DNA from: Mesostigma viride
Lineage: Eukaryota > Streptophyta > Mesostigmatophyceae > Mesostigmatales > Mesostigmataceae
NCBI GenBank assembly: GCA_009746045.1
Contig: RPFO01000972.1
Location: 41,001-105,000 of the forward strand
DNA length: 64,000 nt
Reading direction: 5' to 3'
Positions 1 to 11,989 of the stretch are shown piece after piece (within the stretch, counting starts at the first letter, position 1; the number at the start of each line of letters is the position of its first letter). Below the pieces are notes generated by a model. That model made no database searches. It saw only the letters and a program-made list of their open reading frames with translations, and was not told where the DNA came from. Both the position numbers and the translations under genes were made by a program.

Positions 1-2340
1 TGGCATAGCTCCCGCGCCACAAGGGCAGTTAAGAAAGTTTTGGCATAGCTCACGTGCAACAAGGGCAGTGCAGAAAATTTTGGCATAGCTCCCGTGCCAT
101 AAGGGCGGGGAAGAAAATTTTGGCATATCTGCCGCAACATAAGTAAGGGCAATGTAGAAAATTTTAGCATAGCTCCTGCGCCATAAGGGCGGAGAAGAAA
201 ATTTTGCCATATCTCCCGCAACATAAGTAAGGGCGGTGAAGAAAATTTTAGCATAGCTCTCGCGCCATATTGGCGGTGAAGAAAAATTTAGGGTAGCTCC
301 CGCAGCATTAGGAAGGGCGGAGAAGAAAATGTTGTCATAACTCCCTCCCCTTAACTGCAGTGAAGAAAATTTTGGCATAGCTCCCGTGCCATAAGGGCGG
401 AGAAGAAAATTTTGGCATATCTCCCGCAACATAAGTAAGGGCGGTGTAGAAAATTTCAGCATAGCTCACGCGCCACAAAGGCAGTGAAGAAAGTTTCGGC
501 ATAGCTCACGCGCCACAAGGGTGGTGCAGAAAATTTTAGCATATCTCCCGCGCCACAAGGGTGGTGCAGAAAATTTTAGCATAGCTCCCGCGTCACAAGG
601 GCCGTGAAGAAAGTTTTGGCATAGCTCACGCACCACAAAGGCAGTGAAGAAAGTTTTGGCATAGCTCACGGGCCACAAGGGCAGCGAAGAAAAATTTGGC
701 ATAGCTTCCGCGCCACAAGGGTGGTGCAGAAAATTTTAGCATAGCTCCCGCTCCACAAGGGCAGTGAAGAAAGTTTTGGCATAGCTCACGCGCCACAAGG
801 GTGGTGCAGAAAATTTTGGCATAGCTTCCGCGCCATAAGGGCGGTGCAGAAAATTTTGGCATAGCTCCCGCGCCACAAGGGCAGTTAAGAAAGTTTTGGC
901 ATAGCTCACGTGCAACAAGGGCAGTGCAGAAAATTTTGGCATAGCTCCCGTGCCATAAGGGCGGGGAAGAAAATTTTGGCATATCTGCCGCAACATAAGT
1001 AAGGGTAATGTAGAAAATTTTAGCATAGCTCTCGCGCCATATTGGCGGTGAAGAAAAATTTAGGGTAGCTCCCGCAGCATTAGGAAGGGCGGAGAAGAAA
1101 ATGTTGTCATAACTCCCTCCCCTTAACTGCAGTGAAGAAAATTTTGGCATAGCTCCCGTGCCATAGGGGCGGAGAAGAAAATTTTGGCATATCTCCCGCA
1201 ACATAAGTAAGGGCGGTGTAGAAAATTTCAGCATAGCTCACGCGCCACAAAGGCAGTGAAGAAAGTTTTGGCATAGCTCCCGTGCCACAAGAGTGGTGCA
1301 GAAAATTTTGGCATAGCTTCCGCGCCACAAGGGCAGTGAAGAAAGTTTTGGCATAGCTTCCGCGCCACAAGGGTGGTGCAGAAAATTTTAGCATAGCTCC
1401 CGCGTCACAAGGGCCGTGAAGAAAGTTTTGGCATAGCTCACGCACCACAAAGGCAGTGAAGAAAGTTTTGGCATAGCTCACGGGCCACAAGGGCAGCGAA
1501 GAAAAATTTGGCATAGCTTCCGCGCCGCAAGGGTGGTGCAGAAAATTTTAGCATAGCTCCCGCTCCACAAGGGCAGCGAAGAAAAATTTGGCATAGCTCA
1601 CGCGCCACAAGGGTGGTGCAGAAAATTGTGGCATAGCTTCCGCGCCATAAGGGCGGTGCAGAAAATTTTGGCATAGCTCCCGCGCCACAAGGGCAGTTAA
1701 GAAAGTTTTGGCATAGCTCACGTGCAACAAGGGCAGTGCAGAAAATTTTGGCATAGCTCCCGTGCCATAAGGGCGGGGAAGAAAATTTTGGCATATCTGC
1801 CGCAAAATAAGTAAGGGCAATGTAGAAAATTTTAGCATAGCTCCTGCGCCATAAGGGCGGAGAAGAAAATTTTGCCATATCTCCCGCAACATAAGTAAGG
1901 GCGGTGAAGAAAATTTTAGCATAGCTCTCGCGCCATATTGGCGGTGAAGAAAAATTTAGGGTAGCTCCCGCAGCATTAGGAAGGGCGGAGAAGAAAATGT
2001 TGTCATAACTCCCTCCCCTTAACTGCAGTGAAGAAAATTTTGGCATAGCTCCCGTGCCATAAGGGCGGAAAAGAAAATTTTGGCATATCTCCCGCAACAT
2101 AAGTAAGGGCGGTGTAGAAAATTTCAGCATAGCTCCCGCGCCATAAGGGTAGCGAAGAAAAAATCCCAACACAGCTTGCGCTACTGAACAATGGCAAAGG
2201 AATACTCACATTAGTTTTTGCACCGTAGGGGTGATACACAACATTTCATCATAGCTTCCGAGCCATAAGGACGGTGAGCAAAATTTTAGCATACCTCTCG
2301 CGCTCCCGCGCCATAACAGCGGTGAAGAAAATTTTAGCAT
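1..2340. repeat. Satellite of ~40-bp monomers with higher-order units
   Basis: The block is built from a ~40-bp monomer whose core reads TTTTGGCATAGCTCCCGCGC followed by a short A/G-rich run. Monomer variants recur in the same order: the opening monomer returns near 860 and 1,672, and a distinctive monomer containing TGTTGTCATAACTCCCTCCC returns near 332, 1,105 and 1,999. This gives higher-order units of about 0.77-0.9 kb. Long open frames here are side products of a repeat whose length is near a multiple of three. Because the gene to the right (2,449-10,349, minus) ends this window at a splice donor, the satellite probably lies in its next intron. Confidence 0.9.
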
Positions 2341-2448
2341 AGGTCCCGCACCGTTACTAAGAGTGGTAAAGAAAATTTGAGTATAACTTCCGCACCACAT
2401 TTCAATGATTTCCCAACCCACAAAGCATGGCAAGCATGAACGCGGTAC

Positions 2449-5400
2449 CTGATCCATAGGGCCATGTTCGTCGGGTTGCAGTGGATCTGCCACAACATCT
2501 CCTCCTGCTCGGTGAGCTCATTTTGCGCAATTGCCCGCTCGTCCGGATTCGGCGCCGCCAGCAGTCGCTCGCGCCTCCTGCGCTTCTCGATGATGAGGTT
2601 AAGGTTGGGCTGCAACACCTTGACCTTGCCCTTGGAACAGCAACGACTTTGCTTGGGGTGCTCCTCCTTGAACATGGGCGCATGGCACTTGGGGCACTTG
2701 CTTAGTTCACGGTGTTCGTCTAGCGAGTACGGATGCGCAGCATTCGGGTCCTTGGTCAGCGGCTGCAACTTGAACGGCTGCACCTCAAATCCTGCGTAAT
2801 CGCCCGTGTCCATACAGCGCGACAATCGCCGCACCTCGGCAAGCGTCGTTCCGAACTTTTTGACCTCATCGTTCACCTGTTAAAAATATTCCAACAATTC
2901 GAACACACAGAACACTTCGGTCAATGGTACTATCATGCAATAACCTGCCCTACAGCACCATTCCACAACATCCTTCTTGAAGTAACCTTTTTCAAGAAAC
3001 AACATCACTAACGAACACAGCGTCAGAAAAATTATTTGTCATCTCAATTCGCATATACACACATGAAAGCACCACTAAGTTACATTTCGCCATGCCCCTT
3101 GCACCGTGCCTTCCTTCCTGCCCATGGAGCCCTGCATCCCTAGCTTGCCACAAAAGATATATAGTCCTTGCCAAAATGCTTACCAAAATGGCTTACCTGC
3201 CTGCCTGCCTGCCTACCTTCCCGCCTGTGTGTGTACCCGTGATACGTCTACTAGCTGGCTTATGACATCACGTGCACATGGTTGGCTGGCAGCGCAGTGT
3301 CACATAAACTCACCCTCGTGATTCTCTGCCGATCCGTCTCCTTCACTGGTGGTGACACATCATCACCAGAATTCTCCTCATCACTCCCCGGGCTGCCTCC
3401 CTCGAGCGGATCGATGCACTCCCCATCACCATCCTCGAGGTCACCACCATCGTCGTCCTCCATCCCTGCATCCATCTCATCACATCCTCCGTCGCTTTCA
3501 TCAGCATCGTTCCCGTCCGTCCGCGCATGCTTCTTGCCACGCACGTTCTGTTCGCTGCCCGTCGTTCTCTGCCTCTTCTGTTGTAAGCGACTATCACGCT
3601 TCCACCTTTGTTGCGCGTCCAGCTTTTCGACGACAGCTGCGCCACTCACTCCCTCGTCACCCTGCCCTTGATGAGTACCAGGATCCTGCACACGTCGCAA
3701 GATAAACAACACACCGAGGTGGAGAGAACCTCAGCGAAACTGTGGACATCAAGTGTCTACTACATACAGATCTTACGCAAGCAGCGCGACATTACCACAC
3801 GACACACTCTGCAAGGTACAACTGTTTTCAAACTCTTATCAACATCTGCCTTTACCGTTGATGGAGGGTTGATCCCAGGAGCCGCAGGTTGCACCCTCGC
3901 ATTAATCATGTCCAACAGCGTTTCCCCCTGCAATGGCATCACCATCGATCCAAAGTATAGTAGTGTTGAATTAATATACAACAGCAGCAACGATGACAAT
4001 GCTGAAGAAAGAAGCAAGTCTTCAACTCAGCACAATATGGATAGACGACTTACGAGCGAGCGGCGTTGCTCGTCACTGAAATCATCTCGTCGTCGAACCT
4101 CGCTGACCAATGCTTGCAAGTACTCGATCTGCTCCTCGACCGGGTGCGCCTTGCCATGACAAAAGGCCTCCGCAGCTCGCTTGTAGGCCAATATTGCACC
4201 AGGTTCGCACGCGACATCCTGCAAAAGCGCGCAATCCCCCGTTTACAAAAGATTAATCAAATGTAATTACAGAAACACTTGCATCCTCCATCCCCCCAAA
4301 AGAAAAACTCTACGCTTGTGTTCAACAAGTATGAACACACCTGAGCATCACCCTCTTGTCCTGTAGACGCTGATGCGCGACTCCTCTCTCGACGCTTCAC
4401 CATCTTCTGCAAAGTGTTCACCTGCAATCTCACAATCCCACAAACAAAAACTGAGTGCATCCCGATCAACAATGCACAAAATGAGAAATAAAGCAGAGCA
4501 GAAACCGCAAAATCCAAATCTAAGAAAAAAAAGATGCATGGCTCATTGGACATTCTCATAAACAAGTAACTTGTCATCACAATAACTTACCGCATCGTCT
4601 CGTTCGGAGATTTTTTGCTCATCGTTTTCATGCAAATTCCAGTGACGCAGTTCCTGCAACAGCGACTGCAAACGTGCAATCTTCTCTTCCACCGACACAT
4701 TCCATCGACGAGAGAAGCTTTTGGCAAACGTGACGAAGTCGGCGGCCGTCTTGAAACGCTGTGTTTCCACCTCCTGCATGAAATCATATACATCACAGAG
4801 AAACAAAGATACTTACATTAAACCAAATGTCCAACAGTCAAGTGCTATGCAAATGCAGTAAATAATGCTACATACAAGAACAATACAAACACTACAAAGA
4901 CTAAGGCGACTAACCTCCATCCCAACACTTGGCGCACCAACATCTTGGGACTCCGCCACGCTGTAAATGGATTGGCAGACATTCCCGCCTGCATCCATGC
5001 CAAGCCCTCGTGATACATCCTGTTCCCGAAAGCCATCGTCTTCTTCTCCCTCGCCCCTGAATGGAAGCTTGGTAAACTGCCACCGCTTTCTGCCTGCTCG
5101 CGCCTCTGCCGCCCCCGCTGGATCCGCACTTGCAGGCAGACCCACTTGCGGCGTCGCTACCACAAGACGCGCACGCGCTGGCAGGCCCCCTTGCGCTGCC
5201 GCTACCGTTGCTGGATCCGAACGCGCAGGCATCTCCCCTTGCGACGCCTCTGCCGATGGTCCCGCACGTGCATGCAGCGACCCTTTGACAGCCACTCCAG
5301 CACTCGTAGACTGCAACCGAAGCTTTTGCAGCTCAGGCAAAGTTGACCATGTCCGGTTGCACTTGTACAGTGCATTCTTCATCCTTCTCTTCTGCACACA

Positions 5401-8400
5401 GAAAAGTGAACCCACCCAAAAAAAATAAAGCCAAACATTATTATCATGCTCTATTTAACTTCTAGCTGCTCCATTTTGCCGTAAAAAACATGCCACAACA
5501 ACATGAAAGCCATACACCGAAATGGTTACTTACCGCAAGATGGACACTCTTGTCAGAAAAGTTACGACCCCCCTCGTCCAACGCTTTCATCAGATATGAA
5601 ATTCGCGCCATCCGTTCCCAGACATTTGCTGCAGAAGTCAAAGCAGCGTCTGCAAAGTCCGACGCGGTTTTAAACCCACTAACGTCCACCTGCACATTAG
5701 TCATGAAATGAAAACAGTACAATAACAAGAAAAATCGTATATGCGATTCAAATTCCTCAAAGGCATGCATGAGCGCTTTGCATGAAATCATGCTGCTATT
5801 TGCTAAAAAATGATCAAAATAAACAAGTTCAACCATGCATCAATAACGCTGAAAAACAAATAGCTTACAACTTTTTGAACGCCAGCCGCATGTGCTCCTG
5901 CTTGAGCTGGAACGCTTGTTGTCTGCGGTGGCTGAACGTTCATCTCTCCTTGTGCGGTCTCCGCTGCCACGGACTCCGCTTCTTCCACACAAGCGTTCGC
6001 CGGAGAAGGTTGGTCCAAAGCACAAGGCATCGCAGACGGTGGCCCCCCCCCCACGCATACTGTGCTAGGTGGCGGTACGGGGTAACATGCGCCGGAAGCC
6101 TGTAATGGAGAAGAAGGTACTATGTCAGATGGGGAGAGAGGGGAAGATACTGCAGCGGCTCGAAGTACAATCGAAGATGCTGTGACATCTGTTGGCGACA
6201 GGGAACATGCTGTGGTTGGAAAGAACCCTTGAGCTGAACTTGTTGCAACACACGGCGATGGAGATGCCCCTGAAGCTTGTGTCTGAAATCCACGTGCTCC
6301 CTGGGGATGGTACAAAGGCATTGTGGTTAAGAAGGTCAGACAAACTTTGTCACAGCAAAATTGCATGAAATTTATCACGCAACGTGTACAATTTCAAATA
6401 TGAACACCCTAAACTTGTACACAAAGCAAACATTAATCTCACACTTTATATACCCACCAATTTGTCACTCTCCTTCACCTTCCTTCTTGCGCGCCAGCGT
6501 CGGTGTATAGACACAGCGTGGTGTGTGGGCGCAGCCTGCACAGCAATGAACATAACACGTACACACACCCGTTCGTTGGACAGGAGCCCAACATAACATA
6601 CAAATGTTAAGTAAAGATCATTGTAACTAAACTCTGCCCATCATGTATGACCAGATGCACCCAAGTACACATGCTAACCTGAACTCCGTACCCACCACAT
6701 GTGCTGAATAGGCAATTCAGGAAGCACACATGCAATTCAGGAAGCACACATGCAATAACGTACATAATAGTCCTCGTCCCATTTGCCCGTCTCCTCGAGA
6801 CGTTCGCCCACATCAGAGTAGCTTCCCTGTGCATGGCAACAATGAAGGACACCAAAACACCATGCATGGTCAGCATTACCACTTGCACAAAAACTCACAA
6901 CTAAGGCAGACAAACACGTCTGGGATGATACCCGTACCAGCGGGATGGCACCAGAAAGCAGTCCAGGAGCGCATACCTCGTCACACATGTCGTCCTCCTC
7001 CGACAAAGACATCTCCCAGTCACCGTCGTGGCCGGCGTCATCAGCACATGCGACTGTACACACAGGTATTGACGAACACGGAGGCGAGCCCGTCGCATCC
7101 GCTGAATTCTGCACCTTACGCCTTCCCTGACGTGCTGTCCGCCTAGACACACGAGCTCGCCGCGACGCAGCCCGCGCGTACACAAATCCCTCCTCCCGTG
7201 CGGGTACAGCAGAAGATGGGAGCGCGCATGCGACAGCAGCTTCAGCACGCATCCTACGCCGACATGGTTGGCGTGCAAGCGAACGAGCTTCCCACGTTCC
7301 AGCACGCGGGGACCGAGTGGGACGCCACGCGGAGCGCTGCGATCGGGGCAAACGCGGCCGTATAATGCAACGTACGCGAGAGCAAGCCCCTCGCCTCGCA
7401 CGCGCACTGAAAATCGGCACAGGAGCCTGCGTTAAACAACCAAGACAAGTGCACCAACAGTCAATTATGAATGCAAAGAACACCAACGAATCCGCACTAT
7501 TTTTCTCACCGTATCTAACACAGTGCACCTTCAGCGAATGTAACTTTAAAAAACATGGTTACCTACTTATCACGGAAGCTTTGTTCCCACTTTAACGATC
7601 ATCATCCCAAATGCTTGCAGAAGGAAGGAAGTCCACTTACCCAATCCAGCACCCTTGCACGGTGACGCCACTTGACAAGGCAACGTCGCGCCACCAAGCG
7701 CCGCACAATGCCCGAATGCCTTGGCGGGCGGCAACAACGAGACACCGTCGTTGAGCGCCGAGACCTCCATGCCTGGCCACCACGCCCCTGCCCTCGACAA
7801 ATTCCAGCCCTGTGACTATCATTGACGAAAAAAATATCACAACACAAATAATAGGCGAAGAGAACTTACAACCCAGAGAACTTGCAAGCAGGAAATCGCA
7901 AAAAAAAACGCATCATGTAAAAGAAAATTTTAGAAAAAGAACTACTAACAGAAAAGAAGAATGTTGTTCATATGAGGTGCATTACAAATTCGTCATATCG
8001 CCAGTGGCACTTACCGAAATCCAAGCAAGATGTACAATGCAAGAGTCGCGATGACTGCTCCCAGTTCCAAATAAAGATCTGCACCGTGCAAATAACAAGC
8101 ACATCATTGACCGCAAGACCACATGCCTTTCAATCATTCCAACTTTTGTTATCCACAGAGGGGGGTACAAGGCAGGGGGCAGTGGAGCCTTTCTGAAGCT
8201 ATGAGGCATAGGTCGTGGGGACTGGGGCATGAGGCAGGCATGGCCTTCAGCCACCTACACGTGATGTGGTCAGAGGGAAGCCATGAGCAGGGGCACAGCG
8301 GGAAGGTAGCATGGGACAGGGGACTTGGTGAGTGGGCATGCAGTGGGGCGTTGGGCAGGCAGGTAGGGGTGGTACACACGCACATGCCCTGCCATGCCAT

Positions 8401-10349
8401 GCGATCCCGCAAAAGGGCACCGTGGGGTCTTGTGCTGCCCTGTGATACCCCATGTGGGTTGTGACACGTTGTTATGGGGTGCAAATCTGCAGGGGCAATT
8501 ATGAAGTAAGACAGCAAATTATGTGCAAGTGATTTCAAAACACACTTTCACCCACCTGGTCTGCGAAGAGCATAAACGATGCCATCCTCGCCGAAAGTGA
8601 CCACTTCTGCCACGATCACCATCGTCGCTATGAAAACCGCAAAGCTAACGTTGCGGAATTCACGAGTGCCTGCCATCGAACAGGCCAATCGGGAAATCTG
8701 CCACACGCGCCGCATGACACCTGCATTATGCCCACACGATAAAACACGCATAACACGTAACCAACTCTTGCCAATTATCAGCCTAAAAAACAGACACATG
8801 TATATAATTACCGCATAAGATTACTGTAGAACAATTGCAGCAACTTACCACAAAACAAGCGCAGGAAAACTCCCGGAAGTGGCTCCACCAAAATCTCTGC
8901 AAGGGTGCAAAAGCACGAGAAACATCAAACAAATGCATCATTCAATAAACACAATTCCATCGAACATGGTCACGAACACTACTGCCCCCCCATAAAACTG
9001 ATTCAAATACAAAAAATAAGCAATGCTGAATGAAAGTGGTCAAAAAACACCGCACCCACCTGGCCAATAAAGGATTAACAGAACCACTCGAAGCAGTACG
9101 ATGCAAGTCGGCAACACCGCCCGTGTCAACGACTGCCAAACAGCAAAAACGCTGCAATAAAGGGCCCACGGCACCAATGCCAGGCAAGCCCCTCCAGCAA
9201 ACCTCCACCCTCGCAGCGCCGCGACTGCAAATTATCAACCAAAGGAACATCCGAGTACCATCGGACAACGACAAAAAAAAAGTAAGTCAAAGTGTACACA
9301 ACCTTTTCCATGGCAACCACAATCCAAGCGAAGCACATGCACGCAAAATAAGAACCCTTTCCCATGTCAGCAACACCTTACCCCACAGAAGCTCGTTCAG
9401 AAGGTTCGCCACGTACACAGCCACGCTCCGCCAGAGCACCCACGGCCCCAGCATCAAGCAAGCCCCTCCAGCGACCCCCCACCCTCGCAGCTCCGCGACT
9501 GCAAATGCGCCACCCAAGAAAAGCCCAAGCACCGTGGGACACCGCAAAAACAAAAGTAAGTGAAGTTGTACATGACCTTTTCCATGGCAACCACAGTCCA
9601 GGCCAGCACATGAACGCAAAATAAGAACCCTTCCCCATGGCAGCGACACCTTACCCCACAGAAGCTCGTGTACAATCTCAGTGGTGCGCAGCCATGCGGA
9701 CACACTCCGCCACAGTGCTTGCGGACCCGACCTCAGAACAGCCACGTAGGGGATCCTCCACCCTTGCATTGCCAACACTGCAACAGGCACCCCAACCAAA
9801 ACACCAAGCAATCATCGTCAGGAAAAGCATATAGAAAATTGAGCACAGCAATCAAAAGTCACACAATATCCACACAACGCCTGCCACAACCATACGATCC
9901 TTCTAAGAATGTAAGATCACTCTCCCACATCAGCAAAATGTTACCCCAAAGCAGGTCGTGCAGAACCCCCGCCACGTATAGCACCGGCATCGGCGATATA
10001 AGCAAACCTGGATCGACATACACGACACACATAGTAACACGTTAATATGCCCACATCAGTAAAATGTTACCCCAAAGCAGGTCGTGCAGAACCCCCGCCA
10101 CGTATAGCACCGGCATCGGTGATATAAGCAAACCTGGATAGACATACACGACACACATAGTAACACGGCAGAATGAACAACTACTAACTCGTTTCATTAC
10201 GCAATATAACACATGGCAACTAGAAAACTTCCGCAATGCTCACCTGCACCGACAATATCTGGCATCTCCCTTTCCAGATGCACAAAGCACCCAACAAGGA
10301 TCGCGGTGCACACCAGACCCATCCACCTCAGGACATACAACTCTTCCAT
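2449..10349 (-). CDS. 21-exon gene, multi-pass membrane N-terminus and Helitron-like zinc knuckle; function unknown
   Basis: I do not recognise the whole protein. Start ATG is at 10,349. Exons read (minus, high to low): 10,349-10,244; 10,133-10,071; 10,007-9,945; 9,777-9,655; 9,498-9,382; 9,224-9,060; 8,896-8,849; 8,720-8,556; 8,078-8,015; 7,880-7,870; 7,809-7,641; 7,406-6,977; 6,826-6,764; 6,300-5,869; 5,689-5,534; 5,391-4,915; 4,773-4,591; 4,406-4,341; 4,218-4,054; 3,685-3,314; 2,876-2,449. Every intron is GT-AG and all phases agree, giving 1,288 codons with no stop; the last exon ends in phase 2, so the gene continues left. Residues 1-305 hold about seven hydrophobic segments. Residues ~310-510 are Arg/Ala-rich and end in an acidic stretch; ~530-885 are Ser/Pro/Ala-rich. 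Residues ~674-1,022 carry three related helical modules (FKTASDF, FKTAADF, YKRAAEAF), and ~1,023-1,146 are acidic with basic patches. CPKC...SRCCSKGKV at ~1,207-1,231 resembles the N-terminal zinc finger of Helitron proteins. It could be a host gene or the front of a Helitron gene. Confidence 0.7.
7870..7880 (-). other. 11-nt micro-exon of the membrane/zinc-knuckle gene
   Basis: The exon ending at 8,015 leaves phase 2, but the next large exon (7,809-7,641) is open to the following exon only if entered in phase 1. An 11-base segment here lies between a good acceptor (TGCTTGCAAG) and a good donor (GTAAGTTC), and converts phase 2 to phase 1. It supplies residues S-L-G. Seen: the sites and the phase fix. 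Inferred: that it is spliced in. Confidence 0.6.
8160..8480. repeat. G-rich low-complexity stretch in an intron
   Basis: A G-rich, GGGGCA/GCATG-rich stretch between the exons at 8,720-8,556 and 8,078-8,015. Overlapping frames on both strands are open only because stops are rare in such sequence. No coding features were seen. Confidence 0.5.
9382..10133 (-). repeat. Tandemly duplicated exons in the membrane domain
   Basis: Exons 2 (10,133-10,071) and 3 (10,007-9,945) are near-identical 63-bp copies 126 bp apart, including flanking intron sequence. Exons 4 (9,777-9,655) and 5 (9,498-9,382) are older copies about 280 bp apart; exon 6 (9,224-9,060) shares their first half. The coded segments end alike: HDLLWG, HDLLWG, VHELLWG, LNELLWG. 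All boundaries are phase 1, so each extra exon leaves the frame intact. This is exon duplication, adding membrane-segment copies. Confidence 0.85.
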
Positions 10350-10839
10350 TGTGGCTGAGAGTAAACAGTTCATGCAAAAACACTGACAAACAACAAAGAA
10401 AAGTTCGCACTCAGTTGTATGTACCTAGAATGAGAGGATCCTGCTGAATTCAGTCATCCCATGCATTGAATACCCTTCCCCCCCCCCACACACAAAGAAG
10501 CCGATGGACAAAATATATAAGTCACCTCGTACGACGTAATTTCTCAGGAACAAGGACATTACCAAAAAATTATCGACAACCTGCTAAGGCAGTCCCATCA
10601 GCCGCAGCTTATCAAATAACGTGCGTGTGTACAACTTGGCCGTTGAAACTCAACGGCGAAGCCAATTTTCGGAAGAACTTTACCCTTATGGCAGGCTTAT
10701 GGTTGCAAATTCGGGACAAATTATGTGGACGGATTTTATCCAGTAATCAGGGACTGTTACGTGGATCTCTCGGCCATTATAGCTTCTCTGTTGCCCCATG
10801 TGCGTCGAAAGATACAACTGAACTGTCAACTAACACAAT

Positions 10840-10871
<32 letters not shown>

Positions 10872-10929
10872 GGCGTGGGATTCAACTAACCAACTAACTA
10901 TACTAAATTGATATACGCTCAAAAGTGTG
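10350..10929. other. 5' flank of the minus-strand gene; (AAC)n tract
   Basis: Upstream flank of the 10,349 start. It contains a (AAC)n microsatellite near 10,838-10,868 followed by GCGGCGTGGGATTCAAC. The same pairing of a (GTT)/(AAC) tract with CCCACGCCGC recurs at 35,717-35,842 and 41,533-41,578, so it may be an old dispersed repeat. No gene is supported here. Confidence 0.4.
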
Positions 10930-10964
10930 GGCGGTTCCGCTTACGGCGGTTCCGCTTACGACAC

Positions 10965-11075
10965 TAAAAGTCTGAACGTTTCCGTTCAGCATCGCCATGA
11001 ACGTTTTCGTTCCTAACTGAAACCTCCGTCTCATTTGATTCTAATTCCCCTGTTCAGACGCGGAACGTTTCCGTT
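10965..11075. promoter_or_regulatory. Cluster of GAACG-N4-CGTTC inverted repeats
   Basis: Three short perfect inverted repeats lie within about 100 bp: CTGAACGTTTCCGTTCAG near 10,974, GAACGTTTTCGTTC near 11,000 and GGAACGTTTCCGTTC near 11,062. A related palindrome, CTGAACGTGTTCAG, lies near 11,279. The spacing and repetition suggest protein-binding sites or small hairpins; no function is proven. Confidence 0.45.
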
Positions 11076-11209
11076 CAGCACGGCTTCAAACGCTTTCCTT
11101 GAGAACTGTCATTTCGTCTCGCTTGCTTATCAAATTTCACATCCCACGTCCTGTACTGCCGAAAGTTTGAGTACAGATATCGGTTCGCGACTTTTTGTTT
11201 GACGGTTAA

Positions 11210-11500
11210 AATAGTCAACGCGCCGTACCGTCCTGAGGCCGCGCGGATTGGCGAGACGCCCCACCTGCCCGCAAAAGTCTGAACGTGTTCAGCGTTTCAG
11301 CACCCGTTCAGAACTCCTGACAGTCGATCTCCAAGGTTTGGGGATTTCTTTGTACTACGGCGATTGGCCATCTCGCTACGGTCCTGGACGTCGTCCGCTC
11401 CCGCGCTAGGGGGCGCGGGGGACGGCCCCACCTTCGGCCTACGGCCTCGGCCAAAGTTTTCGGGCTTCGTAAATCGTAGTTACAATAGGGGACAAGGTGG
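11210..11500 (+). repeat. Promoter-like module, copy 1
   Basis: Shares with 15,320-15,605, in the same orientation and the same order, the blocks CCACCTGCCCGCAAAAGT, CCCGTTCAGA, GACAGTCGATCTCC, CGATTGG and AAATCGTAGTTAC. The second copy sits just upstream of the plus-strand gene at 16,140, so the module may be a promoter/leader, or the paired ends of an element. Unlike copy 2, copy 1 is followed by GC-rich non-coding sequence. Confidence 0.55.
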
Positions 11501-11760
11501 GGGGGCCAAGGCCCCCCACTTTTTCGGACGCACTACGCCACCAGGGGCCCTGAGGCCCCCGCCGAAAGCTTCGACCCGCCGGGTTGAGCCCGCCGACCGG
11601 CCCGGCCTACTACGCCGGGGGGCGAACGCTCGGCGGCCTTCCTTTGGGGGCTTCCCATCGCGCGCGCTCGCGCCGGCCCGCCGCACCGTCGATCCCACGC
11701 TCCGTCCCTCACGGGCACGTCCAGCACGCGTCCTACTACTAGTCCGTTCATGCAAGTATT
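11400..11760. other. GC-rich block without a gene
   Basis: About 360 bp of C/G-rich sequence with GGCC and GGGGCC runs, ending near TCCTACTACTAGTCC. Frames are open on both strands, as expected from composition alone. I see no splice-bounded coding pattern and no motif. Confidence 0.4.
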
Positions 11761-11989
11761 TCCTTACTCATTACTTCCTAACAACTGGAACTCACAATGA
11801 AGCTATGCCATGCAGGACACAATGTGGGTACCGCTTTTTGCAAGCGGCAGCCATAACGACCAAACACTCCCATGCAAACTACCATGTTCATCATTCATTA
11901 ATATTCATTGAGTGGCAATCCTTTGTAAACACATGCACCATCGGTCATGCCCACTATGACTTCATGTAGACAATGTTTTGTACATGACT

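Noticed and set aside
1-2239. Long minus-strand frames reading PLWRGSYAKIF repeats
   Set aside because: They follow the ~40-bp satellite, appear in several frames, and have no start or splice context.
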